From Pegoplata infirma (Eukaryota; Arthropoda; Insecta; Diptera; Anthomyiidae), in NCBI GenBank assembly GCA_963921195.1, contig CAWUER010000514.1, forward strand, positions 3,472,001 to 3,536,000: 64,000 bases of DNA, given 5' to 3'. The position numbers were made by a program, and so were the translations under genes. Position 1 is the first letter of the stretch; each line of letters starts with the position of its first letter. Below are positions 9,917 to 23,729 of the stretch, one piece after another. Under the pieces are notes generated by a model. It was not told the DNA's origin. It searched no databases and was given only the letters and a program-made list of their open reading frames with translations.

Positions 9917-12900
9917 TTGACAGTAAAAGGTCTCCAGACTACGAAAAATTACAAGTTTATCATTTTTGAAAAAATAAATTTTTTTAAAAATTTAAAATCG
10001 AGCAATCTCTTTTATTCTATTTAAACTTTATTGAAAAAGATTTAAATTCGTGCAAAGGCATTTGAAATCGATATAATGGTAACCTTGATATAGCCATTTC
10101 AAGTTATTACAAGTAACCCGAAAATATTTTTGATATGAATGCATAAATATCTGTTAATACTAGTCCGATAGTCTTAATTTTTTTCTGTCATGATAAAGCT
10201 AATATACTTATGCCTTCTAGTTTTTATAGAGTCAAAATCGGATCATTATTTACCGAGTTATAGCAATTTAAAAATTAGGGTCTCCAAAAAACCTTAAATA
10301 ATGGGTTTCTCATAAAAATGAAAAAAAAACTTTGCATAAATGCATATATCTCTGTAAGTACCAGCCCGATTGTCTCACATTTGGTTCCAGAGGAAAGATA
10401 AAATCTCAATCTTTAATTTTTTTGTTATTTTGACAAAATCGGAGCAATAGTTGCAGAGATACAGCCGTTGAAAGTAAAAGGTCTCCAGACTACGAAAAAT
10501 TACAAGTTTATCATTTTTGAAAAAATAAATTTTTTTAAAAATTTAAAATCGAGCAATCTCTTTTATTCTATTTAAACTTTATTGAAAAAGATTTAAATTC
10601 GTGCAAAGGCATTTGAAATCGATATAATGGTAACCTTGATATAGCCATTTCAAGTTATTACAAGTAACCCGAAAATATTTTTGATATGAATGCATAAATA
10701 TCTGTTAATACTAGTCCGATAGTCTTAATTTTTTTCTGTCATGATAAAGCTAATATACTTATGCCTTCTAGTTTTTATAGAGTCAAAATCGCATCATTAT
10801 TTACCGAGTTATAGCAATTTAAAAATGAGGGTCTCCAAAAAACCTTAAATAATGGGTTTCTCATAAAAATGAAAAAAAAACTTTGCATAAATGCATATAT
10901 CTCTGTAAGTACCAGCCCGATTGTCTCACATTTGGTTCCAGAGGAAAGATAAAGTCTCAATCTTTTATTTTTTTGTTATTTTGACAAAATCGGAGCAATA
11001 GTTGCAGAGATACAGCCGTTGAAAGTAAAAGGTCTCCAGACTACGAAAAATTACAAGTTTATCATTTTTGAAAAAATAAATTTTTTTAAAAATTTAAAAT
11101 CGAGCAATCTCTTTTATTCTATTTAAACTTTATTGAAAAAGATTTAAATTCGTGCAAAGGCATTTGAAATCGAAATAATGGTAACCTTGATATAGCCATT
11201 TCAAGTTATTACAAGTAACCCGAAAATATTTTTGATATGAATGCATAAATATCTGTTAATACTAGTCCGATAGTCTTAATTTTTTTCTGTCATGATAAAG
11301 CTAATATACTTATGCCTTCTAGTTTTTATAGAGTCAAAATCGGATCATTATTTACCGAGTTATAGCAATTTAAAAATTAGGGTCTCCAAAAAACCTTAAA
11401 TAATGGGTTTCTCATAAAAATGAAAAAAAAACTTTGCATAAATGCATATATCTCTGTAAGTACCAGCCCGATTGTCTCACATTTGGTTCCAGAGGAAAGA
11501 TAAAGTCTCAATCTTTTATTTTTTTGTTATTTTGACAAAATCGGAGCAATAGTTGCAGAGATACAGCCGTTGAAAGTAAAAGGTCTCCAGACTACGAAAA
11601 ATTACAAGTTTATCATTTTTGAAAAAATAAATTTTTTTAAAAATTTAAAATCGAGCAATCTCTTTTATTCTATTTAAACTTTATTGAAAAAGATTTAAAT
11701 TCGTGCAAAGGCATTTGAAATCGATATAATGGTAACCTTGATATAGCCATTTCAAGTTATTACAAGTAACCCGAAAATATTTTTGATATGAATGCATAAA
11801 TATCTGTTAATACTAGTCCGATAGTCTTAATTTTTTTCTGTCATGATAAAGCTAATATACTTATGCCTTCTAGTTTTTATAGAGTCAAAATCGGATCATT
11901 ATTTACCGAGTTATAGCAATTTAAAAATGAGGGTCTCCAAAAAACCTTAAATAATGGGTTTCTCATAAAAATGAAAAAAAAACTTTGCATAAATGCATAT
12001 ATCTCTGTAAGTACCAGCCCGATTGTCTCACATTTGGTTTCAGAGGAAAGATAAAGTCTCAATCTTTTATTTTTTTGTTATTTTGACAAAATCGGAGCAA
12101 TAGTTGCAGAGATACAGCCGTTGAAAGTAAAAGGTCTCCAGACTACGAAAAATTACAAGTTTATCATTTTTGAAAAAATAAATTTTTTTAAAAATTTAAA
12201 ATCGAGCAATCTCTTTTATTCTATTTAAACTTTATTGAAAAAGATTTAAATTTGTGCAAAGGCATTAGAAAACGATAGAATGGTAACCTTGATATAGCCA
12301 TTTCAAGTTATTACAAGTAACCCGAAAATATTTTTGATATGAATGCATAAATATCTGTTAATACTAGTCTGATAGTCTAAAATTTTTTCTGTCATGATAA
12401 AGCTAATATACTTATGCATTCTAGTTTTTATAGAGTCCAAATCGCATCATTATTTACCGAGTTATAGCAATTTAAAAATGAGGGTCTCCAAAAAACCTTA
12501 AATAATGGGTTTCTAATAAAAATGAAAAAAAAACTTTGCATAAATGCATATATCTCTGTAAGTACCAGCCCGATTGTCTCACATTTGGTTCCAGAGGAAA
12601 GATAAAGTCTCAATCTTTTATTTTTTTGTTATTTTGACAAAATCGGAGCAATAGTTGCAGAGATACAGCCGTTGAAAGTAAAAGGTCTCCAGACTACGAA
12701 AAATTACAAGTTTATCATTTTTGAAAAAATAAATTTTTTTAAAAATTTAAAATCGAGCAATCTCTTTTATTCTATTTAAACTTTATTGAAAAAGATTTAA
12801 ATTCGTGCAAAGGCATTTGAAATCGAAATAATGGTAACCTTGATATAGCCATTTCAAGTTATTACAAGTAACCCGAAAATATTTTTGACATGAATGCATA

Positions 12901-15379
12901 AATATCTGTTAATACTAGTCCGATAGTCTTAATTTTTTTCTGTCATGATAAAGCTAATATACTTATGCCTTCTAGTTTTTATAGAGTCAAAATCGGATCA
13001 TTATTTACCGAGTTATAGCAATTTAAAAATTAGGGTCTCCAAAAAACCTTAAATAATGGGTTTCTCATAAAAATGAAAAAAAAACTTTGCATAAATGCAT
13101 ATATCTCTGTAAGTACCAGCCCGATTGTCTCACATTTGGTTCCAGAGGAAAGATAAAGTCTCAATCCTTTATTTTTTTTGTTATTTTGACAAAATCGGAG
13201 CAATAGTTGCAGAGATACAGCCGTTGAAAGTAAAAGGTCTCCAGACTACGAAAAATTACAAGTTTATCATTTTTGAAAAAATAATTTTTTTAAAAATTTA
13301 AAATCGAGCAATCTCTTTTATTCTATTTAAACTTTATTGAAAAAGATTTAAATTCGTGCGAAGGCATTTGAAATCGAAATAATGGTAACCTTGATATAGC
13401 CATTTCAAGTTATTACAAGTAACCCGAAAATATTTTTGATATGAATGCATAAATATCTGTTAATACTAGTCTGATAGTCTTAAATTTTTTCTGTCATGAT
13501 AAAGCTAATATACTTATGCATTCTAGTTTTTATAGAGTCAAAATCGCATCATTATTTACCGAGTTATAGCAATTTAAAAATTAGGGTCTCCAAAAAACCT
13601 TAAATAATGGGTTTCTCATAAAAATTAAAAAAAAACTTTGCATAAATGCATATATCTCTGTAAGTACCAGCCCGATTGTCTCACATTTGGTTCCAGAGGA
13701 AAGATAAAGTCTCAATCTTTTATTTTTTTGTTATTTTGACAAAATCGAAGCAATAGTTGCAGAGATACAGCCGTTGAAAGTAAAAGGTCTCCAGACTACG
13801 AAAAATTACAAGTTTATCATTTTTGAAAAAATAAATTTTTTTAAAAATTTAAAATCGAGCAATCTCTTTTATTCTATTTAAACTTTATTGAAAAAGATTT
13901 AAATTCGTGCAAAGGCATTTGAAATCGATATAATGGTAACCTTGATATAGCCATTTCAAGTTATTACAAGTAACCCGAAAATATTTTTGATATGAATGCA
14001 TAAATATCTGTTAATACTAGTCCGATAGTCTTAATTTTTTTCTGTCATGATAAAGCTAATATACTTATGCCTTCTAGTTTTTATAGAGTCAAAATCGGAT
14101 CATTATTTACCGAGTTATAGCAATTTAAAAATTAGGGTCTCCAAAAAACCTTAAATAATGGGTTTCTCATAAAAATGAAAAAAAAAACTTTGCATAAATG
14201 CATATATCTCTGTAAGTACCAGCCCGATTGTCTCACATTTGGTTCCAGAGGAAAGATAAAGTCTCAATCTTTTATTTTTTTTGTTATTTTGACAAAATCG
14301 GAGCAATAGTTGCAGAGATACAGCCGTTGAAAGTAAAAGGTCTCCAGACTACGAAAAATTACAAGTTTATCATTTTTAAAAAAATAATTTTTTTTAAAAA
14401 TTTAAAATCGAGCAATCTCTTTTATTCTATTTAAACTTTATTGAAAAAGATTTAAATTCGTGCAAAGGCATTTGAAATCGATATAATGGTAACCTTGATA
14501 TAGCCATTTCAAGTTATTACAAGTAACCCGAAAATATTTTTGATATGAATGCATAAATATCTGTTAATACTAGTCCGATAGTCTTAATTTTTTTCTGTCA
14601 TGATAAAGCTAATATACTTATGCCTTCTAGTTTTTAAAGAGTCAAAATCGCATCATTATTTACCAAGTTATAGCAATTTAAAAATGAGGGTCTCCAAAAA
14701 ACCTTAAATAATGGGTTTCTCATAAAAATGAAAAAAAAACTTTGCATAAATGCATATATCTCTGTAAGTACCAGCCCGATTGTCTCACATTTGGTTCCAG
14801 AGGAAAGATAAAGTCTCAATCTTTTATTTGTTTTGTTATTTTGACAAAATCGGAGCAATAGTTGCAGAGATACAGCCGTTGAAAGTAAAAGGTCTCCAGA
14901 CTACGAAAAATTACAAGTTTATCATTTTTATAAAAATAAATTTTTTTAAAAATTTAAAATCGAGCAATCTCTTTTATTCTATTTAAACTTTATTGAAAAA
15001 GATCTAAATTCGTGCAAAGGCATTTGAAATCGAAATAATGGTAACCTTGATATAGCCATTTCAAGTTATTACAAGTAACCCGAAAATATTTTTGACATGA
15101 ATGCATAAATATCTGTTAATACTAGTCCGATAGTCTTAATTTTTTTCTGTCATGATAAAGCTAATATACTTATGCCTTCTAGTTTTTATAGAGTCAAAAT
15201 CGGATCATTATTTACCGAGTTATAGCAATTTAAAAATTAGGGTCTCCAAAAAACCTTAAATAATGGGTTTCTCATAAAAATGAAAAAAAAACTTTGCATA
15301 AATGCATATATCTCTGTAAGTACCAGCCCGATTGTGTCACATTTGGTTCCAGAGGAAAGATAAAGTCTCAATCTTTTAT
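9917..15379 (+). repeat. 552-bp satellite array, block 3 (~10 monomers)
   Basis: The monomer order by diagnostic sites is B (10050), B' (10600), D (11155), B (11705), C (12255), D (12806), A (13356), B (13908), B' (14460), D (15013). From 12617 onward it repeats block 1 (1-2763) with shared private variants: CGAAGCAATAG (1131 and 13746), TTATTTGTTTTG (2210 and 14826), AAGATCTAAATT (2385 and 15000) and ATTGTGTCACATT (2716 and 15332). No gene is present. Confidence 0.96.
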
Positions 15380-15466
15380 TATACCCTCCACTCTGGTGAT
15401 AGAGGGTATATATAAGTTTGTCATTCCGTATGTAACACATTGAAATATTGGTTTATGACCCCATAA

Positions 15467-15560
15467 AGTATATATATTCATGATCCTTGATCGATTTTAA
15501 GTCGATCTAGCGATGTCCGTCTGTCTGTCTGTCTGTCCGTCCGTCTGTCTGTCTGTCTGT
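15467..15560 (+). repeat. TA-rich core plus (GTCY)n of HINE copy 2
   Basis: This is the exact counterpart of 2851-2944; the GTCY run lies at 15515-15560 with the same GTCT/GTCC order, so this microsatellite has not changed since the duplication. Confidence 0.8.
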
Positions 15561-16206
15561 TGAAATCACGTTTTTGGCAATACTCCGAAACCGATTTAAA
15601 CGCTTGGGGTACCAAAAGTTGCGTAATTTTGCCAGGCAAAAACCCATGTATTTTTTATTAAAATCGGTTAAGTATTTTAAAAGTTATGAGCGAATTACTG
15701 AAAAAACTCATAGTTTTTTTAACATAACCCTAAATTAACTCATATTTTGTGTGATACATAAGAAAGAAAACGGAAATGAAAAAAAAAACTGAGAAAAAGG
15801 AAAAAAAATCTTTACAAAAAAGCTTTAACATATGTAAAACAAAATCTAAATTTAATTAAAAAAAAAAAGTTCGTTAGGTAGTAATAAAAAAATTAATAGT
15901 TATTTTTATATAGCATGTGTGTGTGTGTCCATTTTTTGCTTTGTCATATTAATGGGGTTGCCAGACTTTTTTTTGGCTTTGTCGCCAAATCGGATGTAAA
16001 ATATCGCCAAAATTCAATTTTGTTCAGATTTCTCAAAAAAAAAAAAATATTTTCATTTAAAAAAATAAAATTTGTTAAATAATAAAAGACAGAAATAAAC
16101 TTTATGGCAAAAATGGCCCAAATCCGGAAAATGTATATATATAAAAGAGTAATATGACTGACTGACATACTCATTCATCATCGCCCAGCCCAAACCGCTG
16201 AAGTTA

Positions 16207-17096
16207 GAGACTTGAAATTTGGACTGTAGTTTGACCTTCCGGAATAAAGATCCACTAAGGCTGGATTTTTGCCAATGTTGATTCTAAGGGGGTAAAAAGG
16301 GTAAAAAACTGTACTTTTGGTACTTTTTATATCTCCCGATATAATGGTCATAGAGACTTGAAATTTGGACTGTATGTTACCCTCCCGCAATATAGATCCA
16401 CTATGGCTGGAGTTTAGCCAATGGTAGAATGTAAAAATGGTAAAAAAACTGTACTTTTGGTACTTTTTAAATCTTCTGATATAATGATCATAGAGACTTG
16501 AAATTTGGACTGTATGTTCACCTCCCGGAATATAGATCCATTAAGGCTGGATTTTTGCCAGTGTTAATTCTAAGGGGGTCAAAAGGGTAAAAAACTGTAC
16601 TTTTGGTGCTTTTTATATCTCCTGAAATAATGGTCATAGAAACTTGAAATTTGGACAGTATGTTCACATCCTAGAATATAGATCCAGTACGGCTGGATTA
16701 TTGCCAATGTTGATTCTAAGAGGGTAAAAAGGGGGAAAAAATCTGTACTTTTGGCACCTTTTATATTTCCTTAAAAAATTGTCACATAGACTTGAAATTT
16801 GGACTCTATGTTCACCTCCCGGAATACAGATCCCCTAAGGCTGGGTTTTTGCCAATGATTTTTCTAATAGGGTAAAAAGGGTAGAAATATGTACTTTTGT
16901 TACATTTTATATTTCCTTAAATAATGGTACTAGAAAATGGAAATTTGCAATGTCGGTTCACCTTCCGGAAAAAAGATTCACTAAGGCTCGGGTTTTGCAA
17001 ATGTTGATTCTACTGAGGTAAAATGGGTAAAAAAGTACTTTTGGTACTATTTTTTTTTTATTTACTGAAATTTTTTTCAAACTTGAAATTTAGAAT
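16207..17096 (+). repeat. ~145-bp degenerate internal repeats of HINE copy 2
   Basis: These are the same 6-7 diverged units as in 3591-4480, in the same order and with the same decay pattern. Confidence 0.85.
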
Positions 17097-17162
17097 GTAG
17101 GATCCTTTAGTGAAATAAAACATTCTGGAACAAGTACTTTCCGAAAATTCTGTACCGTTTTC

Positions 17163-18353
17163 AAAAAGTACCTTTTATAAAAAGTACCTTTTATAAAAAG
17201 TACCTTTTATAAAAAGTACCTTTTATAAAAAGTACCTTTTATAAAAAGTACCTTTTATAAAAGTACCTTTTATAAAAAGTACCTTTTATAAAAAGTACCT
17301 TTTATAAAAAGTACCTTTTATAAAAAGTACCTTTTATAAAAAGTACCTTTTATAAAAAGTACCTTTTATAAAAAGTACCTTTTATAAAAAGTACCTTTTA
17401 TAAAAAGTACCTTTTATAAAAAGTACCTTTTATAAAAAGTACCTTTTATACAAAGTACCTTTTATAAAAAGTACCTTTTATAAAAAGTACCTTTTATAAA
17501 AAGTACCTTTTATAAAAAGTACCTTTTATAAAAAGTACCTTTTATAAAAAGTACCTTTATAAAAAGTACCTTTTATAAAAAGAACCTTTTATAAAAAGTA
17601 CCTTTTATAAAAAGTACCTTTTATAAAAAGTACCTTTTATAAAAAGTACCTTTTATAAAAAGTACCTTTTATAAAAAGTACCTTTTATAAGAAGTACCTT
17701 TTATAAAAAGTACCTTTTATAAAAAGTACCTTTTATAAAAAGTACCTTTTATAAAAAGTACCTTTTATAAAAAGTACCTTTTATAAAAAGTACCTTTTAT
17801 AAAAAGTACCTTTTATAAAAAGTATCTTTTATAAAAAGTACCTTTTATAAAAATTACCTTTTATAAAAAGTACCTTTTATAAAAAGTACCTTTTGTAAAA
17901 AGAACCTTTTATAAAAAGTACCTTTTACAAAAAGTACCTTTTATAAAAAGTACCTTTTATAAAAAGTACCTTTTATAAAAAGTACCTTTTATAAAAAGTA
18001 CCTTTTATAAAAAGTACCTTTTATAAAAAGTACCTTTTATAAAAAGTACCTTTTATAAAAAGTACCTTTTATAAAAAGTACCTTTAATAAAAAGTACCTT
18101 TTTTAAAAATACCCTTTATAAAAAGTTCCTTTTATAAAAAGTACCTTTTGTAAAAAGTACCTTTTGTAAAAAGTACCTTTTATAAAAAGTACCTTTTATA
18201 AAAAGTACCTTTTATAAAAAGTACCTTTTATAAAAGGTACCTTTAATAAAAAGTACCTTTTATAAAAAGTACCTCTAATAAAAAGTACCTTTTATAAAAA
18301 TACCTTTCATTAAAAGTACCTTTTAGAAAAAGTACCTTTTATTAAAAGTACCG
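17163..18353 (+). repeat. 16-bp minisatellite AAAAAGTACCTTTTAT, ~74 units (HINE copy 2)
   Basis: This is about 60 bp longer than the copy-1 array. Shared marker units (a one-base-shorter unit near the left, an AGAACC unit, an AAGAAGTACC unit, an AGTATC unit, an AAATTACC unit) keep their order. Their spacing and the number of TTTTGT units (two here, three in copy 1) differ, as expected from slippage after duplication. Confidence 0.93.
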
Positions 18354-18431
18354 AAAGTACACTTTTTGGTACTTTTTTGTTTCCTGAGGTATAAATAAAA
18401 CAAACTTGTTTGTTTTTTAAATCATCACATT

Positions 18432-18482
18432 GGTGGAGGGTGTTTAAAGATTCGGCACAGCCGAATATAGCTTTCTTACTTG
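18432..18482 (+). other. 3' subterminal inverted repeat, hairpin and end of HINE copy 2
   Basis: GGTGGAGGGT at 18432-18441, the perfect ATTCGGC-ACA-GCCGAAT hairpin at 18450-18466, and the CTTACTTG end at 18482 are all unchanged relative to copy 1. Confidence 0.78.
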
Positions 18483-21400
18483 TTTTTTTGTTATTTTGAC
18501 AAAATCGGAGCAATAGTTGCAGAGATACAGCCGTTGAAAGTAAAAGGTCTCCAGACTACGAAAAATTACAAGTTTATCATTTTTGAAAAAATAAATTTTT
18601 TTAAAAATTTAAAATCGAGCAATCTCTTTTATTCTATTTAAACTTTATTGAAAAAGATTTAAATTTGTGCAAAGGCATTAGAAAACGATAGAATGGTAAC
18701 CTTGATATAGCCATTTCAAGTTATTACAAGTAACCCGAAAATATTTTTGATATGAATGCATAAATATCTGTTAATACTAGTCTGATAGTCTAAAATTTTT
18801 TCTGTCATGATAAAGCTAATATACTTATGCATTCTAGTTTTTATAGAGTCAAAATCGCATCATTATTTACCGAGTTATAGCAATTTAAAAATGAGGGTCT
18901 CCAAAAAACCTTAAATAATGGGTTTCTCATAAAAATGAAAAAAAAACTTTGCATAAATGCATATATCTCTGTAAGTACCTGCCCGATTGTCTCACATTTG
19001 GTTCCAGAGGAAAGATAAAGTCTCAATCTTTTATTTTTTTGTTATTTTGACAAAATCGGAGCAATAGTTGCAGAGATACAGCCGTTGAAAGTAAAAGGTC
19101 TCCAGACTACGAAAAATTACAAGTTTATCATTTTTGAAAAAATAAATTTTTTTAAAAATTTAAAATCGAGCAATCTCTTTTATTCTATTTAAACTTTATT
19201 GAAAAAGATTTAAATTCGTGCGAAGGCATTTGAAATCGAAATAATGGTAACCTTGATATAGCCATTTCAAGTTATTACAAGTAACCCGAAAATATTTTTG
19301 ATATGAATGCATAAATATCTGTTAATACTAGTCTGATAGTCTTAAATTTTTTCTGTCATGATAAAGCTAATATACTTATGCATTCTAGTTTTTATAGAGT
19401 CAAAATCGCATCATTATTTACCGAGTTATAGCAATTTAAAAATTAGGGTCTCCAAAAAACCTTAAATAATGGGTTTCTAATAAAAATGAAAAAAAAAAAC
19501 TTTGCATAAATGCATATATCTCTGTAAGTACCAGCCCGATTGTCTCACATTTGGTTCCAGAGGAAAGATAAAGTCTCAATCTTTTATTTTTTTGTTATTT
19601 TGACAAAATCGGAGCAATAGTTGCAGAGATACAGCCGTTGAAAGTAAAAGTTCTCCAGACTACGAAAAATTACAAGTTTATCATTTTTGAAAAAATAAAT
19701 TTTTTTAAAAATTTAAAATCGAGCAATCTCTTTTATTCTATTTAAACTTTATTGAAAAAGATTTAAATTCGTGCAAAGGCATTTGAAATCGATATAATGG
19801 TAACCTTGATATAGCCATTTCAAGTTATTACAAGTAACCCGAAAATATTTTTGATATGAATGCATAAATATCTGTTAATACTAGTCTGATAGTCTTAAAT
19901 TTTTTCTGTCATGATAAAGCTAATATACTTATGCATTCTAGTTTTTATAGAGTCAAAATCGCATCATTATTTACCGAGTTATAGCAATTTAAAAATTAGG
20001 GTCTCCAAAAAACCTTAAATAATGGGTTTCTCATAAAAATGAAAAAAAAACTTTGCATAAATGCATATATCTCTGTAAGTACCAGCCCGATTGTCTCACA
20101 TTTGGTTCCAGAGAAAAGATAAAGTCTCAATCTTTTATTTTTTTGTTATTTTGACAAAATCGGAGCAATAGTTGCAGAGATACAGCCGTTGAAAGTAAAA
20201 GTCTCCAGACTACGAAAAATTACAAGTTTATCATTTTTGAAAAAATAAATTTTTTTAAAAATTTAAAATCGAGCAATCTCTTTTATTCTATTTAAACTTT
20301 ATTGAAAAAGATTTAAATTCGTGCAAAGGCATTTGAAATCGTTATAATGGTAACCTTGATATAGCCATTTCAAGTTATTACAAGCAACCCGAAAATATTT
20401 TTGATATGAATGCATAAATATCTGTTAATACTAGTCCGATAGTCTTAATTTTTTTCTGTCATGATAAAGCTAATATACTTATGCCTTCTAGTTTTTATAG
20501 AGTCAAAATCGGATCATTATTTACCGAGTTATAGCAATTTAAAAATGAGGGTCTGCAAAAAACCTTAAATAATGGGTTTCTCATAAAAATGAAAAAAAAA
20601 ACTTTGCATAAATGCATATATCTCTGTAAGTACCAGCCCGATTGTCTCACATTTGGTTTCAGAGGAAAGATAAAGTCTCAATCTTTTATTTTTTTGTTAT
20701 TTTGACAAAATCGGAGCAATAGTTGCAGAGATACAGCCGTTGAAAGTAAAAGGTCTCCAGACTACGAAAAATTACAAGTTTATCATTTTTGAAAAAATAA
20801 ATTTTTTTAAAAATTTAAAATCGAGCAATCTCTTTTATTCTATTTAAACTTTATTGAAAAAGATTTAAATTTGTGCAAAGGCATTAGAAAACGATAGAAT
20901 GGTAACCTTGATATAGCCATTTCAAGTTATTACAAGTAACCCGAAAATATTTTTGACATGAATGCATAAATATCTGTTAATACTAGTCTGATAGTCTAAA
21001 ATTTTTTCTGTCATGATAAAGCTAATATACTTATGCATTCTAGTTTTTATAGAGTCAAAATCGCATCATTATTTACCGAGTTATAGCAATTTAAAAATGA
21101 GGGTCTCCAAAAAACCTTAAATAATGGGTTTCTCATAAAAATGAAAAAAAAAATTTGCATAAATGCATATATATCTGTAAGTACCAGCCCGATTGTCTCA
21201 CATTTGGTTCCAGAGGAAAGATAAAGTCGCAATCTTTTATTTTTTTGTTATTTTGACAAAATCGGAGCAATAGTTGCAGAGATACAGCCGTTGAAAGTAA
21301 AAGGTCTCCAGACTACGAAAAATTACAAGTTTATCATTTTTGAAAAAATAAATTTTTTTAAAAATTTAAAATCGAGCAATCTCTTTTATTCTATTTAAAC

Positions 21401-23602
21401 TTTATTGAAAAAGATTTAAATTCGTGCAAAGGCATTTGAAATCGAAATAATGGTAACCTTGATATAGCCATTTCAAGTTATTACAAGTAACCCGAAAATA
21501 TTTTTGACATGAATGCATAAATATCTGTTAATACTAGTCCGATAGTCTTAATTTTTTTCTGTCATGATAAAGCTAATATACTTATGCATTCTAGTTTTTA
21601 TAGAGTCAAAATCGGATCATTATTTACCGAGTTATAGCAATTTAAAAATTAGGGTCTCCAAAAAACCTTAAATAATGGGTTTCTCATAAAAATGAAAAAA
21701 AAACTTTGCATAAATGCATATATCTCTGTAAGTACCAGCCCGATTGTCTCACATTTGGTTCCAGAGGAAAGATAAAGTCTCAATCTTTTATTTTTTTGTT
21801 ATTTTGACAAAATCGGAGCAATAGTTGCAGAGATACAGCCGTTGAAAGTAAAAGGTCTCCAGACTACGAAAAATTACAAGTTTATCATTTTTAAAAAAAT
21901 AAATTTTTTTAAAAATTTAAAATCGAGCAATCTCTTTTATTCTATTTAAACTTTATTGAAAAAGATTTAAATTCGTGCGAAGGCATTTGAAATCGAAATA
22001 ATGGTAACCTTGATATAGCCATTTCAAGTTATTACAAGTAACCCGAAAATATTTTTGATATGAATGCATAAATATCTGTTAATACTAGTCTGATAGTCTT
22101 AAATTTTTTCTGTCATGATAAAGCTATATACTTATGCATTCTAGTTTTTATAGAGTCAAAATCGCATCATTATTTACCGAGTTATAGCAATTTAAAAATT
22201 AGGGTCTCCAAAAAACCTTAAATAATGGGTTTCTCATAAAAATGAAAAAAAAACTTTGCATAAATGCATATATCTCTGTAAGTACCAGCCCGATTGTCTC
22301 ACATTTGGTTCCAGAGGAAAGATAAAGTCTCAATCTTTTATTTTTTTGTTATTTTGACAAAATCGGAGCAATAGTTGCAGAGATACAGCCGTTGAAAGTA
22401 AAAGGTCTCCAGACTACGAAAAATTACAAGTTTATCATTTTTGAAAAAATAAATTTTTTTAAAAATTTAAAATCGAGCAATCTCTTTTATTCTATTTAAA
22501 CTTTATTGAAAAAGATTTAAATTCGTGCAAAGGTATTTGAAATCGATATAATGGTAACCTTGATATAGCCATTTCAAGTTATTACAAGTAACCCGAAAAT
22601 ATTTTTGATATGAATGCATAAATATCTGTTAATACTAGTCCGATAGTCTTAATTTTTTTCTGTCATGATAAAGCTAATATACTTATGCCTTCTAGTTTTT
22701 ATAGAGTCAAAATCGGATCATTATTTACCGAGTTATAGCAATTTAAAAATTAGGGTCTCCAAAAAACCTTAAATAATGGGTTTCTCATAAAAATGAAAAA
22801 AAAACTTTGCATAAATGCATATATCTCTGTAAGTACCAGCCCGATTGTCTCACATTTGGTTCCAGAGGAAAGATAAAGTCTCAATCTTTTATTGTTTTGT
22901 TGTTTTGACAAAATCGGAGCAATAGTTGCAGAGATACAGCCGTTGAAAGTAAAAGGTCTCCAGACTACGAAAAATTACAAGTTTATCATTTTTGAAAAAA
23001 TAATTTTTTTTAAAAATTTAAAATCGAGCAATCTCTTTTATTCTATTTAAACTTTATTGAAAAAGATTTAAATTTGTGCAAAGGCATTAGAAAACGATAG
23101 AATGGTAACCTTGATATAGCCATTTCAAGTTATTACAAGTAACCCGAAAATATTTTTGATATGAATGCATAAATATCTGTTAATACTAGTCCGATAGTCT
23201 TAATTTTTTTCTGTCATGATAAAGCTAATATACTTATGCCTTCTAGTTTTTATAGAGTCAAAATCGCATCATTATTTACCGAGTTATAGCAATTTAAAAA
23301 TGAGGGTCTCCAAAAAACCTTAAATAATGGGTTTCTCATAAAAATGAAAAAAAAAAACTTTGCATAAAAGCATATATCTCTGTAAGTACCAGCCCGATTG
23401 TCTCACATTTGGTTCCAGAGGAAAGATAAAGTCTCAATCTTTTATTTTTTTGTTATTTTGACAAAATCGGAGCAATAGTTGCAGAGATACAGCCGTTGAA
23501 AGTAAAAGGTCCCCAGACTACGAAAAATTACAAGTTTATCATTTTTGAAAAAATAAATTTTTTTAAAAATTTAAAATCGAGCAATCTCTTTTATTCTATT
23601 TA
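18483..23602 (+). repeat. 552-bp satellite array, block 4 (~9 monomers)
   Basis: The order is C (18668), A (19218), B/A mosaic (19770), B (20322), C (20873), D (21427), A (21977), B (22525), C/B' mosaic (23074), then a partial monomer cut by the LINE. The 19770 monomer has B-type CGATATAATGG at the left but A-type CTGATAGTCTTAAAT and ATGCATTC at the right, evidence of exchange within a monomer. No gene is present. Confidence 0.96.
23592..23602 (+). other. Left target-site duplication of LINE copy 1
   Basis: TATTCTATTTA at 23592-23602 is repeated at 28793-28803 immediately after the LINE tail, and joining the two flanks there restores an in-phase satellite monomer. The exact length (10 or 11 bp) is ambiguous by one T shared with the tail. 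Confidence 0.85.
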
Positions 23603-23729
23603 TTCGTTCAACTGTTGACAAGTGTGGACGTGTTTTAATTTATCTCCGTGCTATTAATTGAATTTTTGAAATTGTTCGTAATAGGTATTTTTGTAATATT
23701 TTCATGACCACATCCAGGAAAATGAAAAT
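23603..23729 (+). promoter_or_regulatory. LINE 5' UTR / putative internal promoter, copy 1
   Basis: There are 127 bases between the left target duplication and the ORF1 ATG. No TATA box is visible near its start. LINEs of this type are normally transcribed from an internal promoter within the 5' UTR, so any promoter must lie here or at the start of ORF1; this is inferred from family biology. Confidence 0.45.

Larger units (their letters stand above)
15380..18482 (+). mobile_element. Helentron-like (HINE/DINE) element, copy 2
   Basis: This is the same element as at 2764-5801, inserted at the same position of an equivalent monomer and flanked on the left by the same variant monomers, so it arose by segmental duplication rather than a second insertion. 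It is 3103 bp, 65 bp longer than copy 1, mainly through about four extra 16-bp units. Other differences are small: TTAAGGCTGG here against TTAAGCTGG in copy 1 near 3928, and seven rather than eight T after the right end. The ends, hairpin and core are intact. Confidence 0.85.
12617..19041 (+). repeat. Segmental duplicate of 1-~6360 (satellite + HINE + satellite)
   Basis: Five left-flank monomers, the whole HINE, and the following C monomer with its private GTACCTGCCCG variant (6295 and 18975) match 12.6 kb apart. To the right the match ends: copy 1 continues with a D monomer (6540) and copy 2 directly with an A monomer (19218). The left limit lies outside the window. The hAT-like element is not duplicated. 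Confidence 0.85.

Noticed and set aside
9715..9969. 84-codon ORF rich in Phe at the right end of the hAT-like element
   Set aside because: It is a translation of a pyrimidine tract that runs across the element/satellite boundary; low complexity, not a gene.
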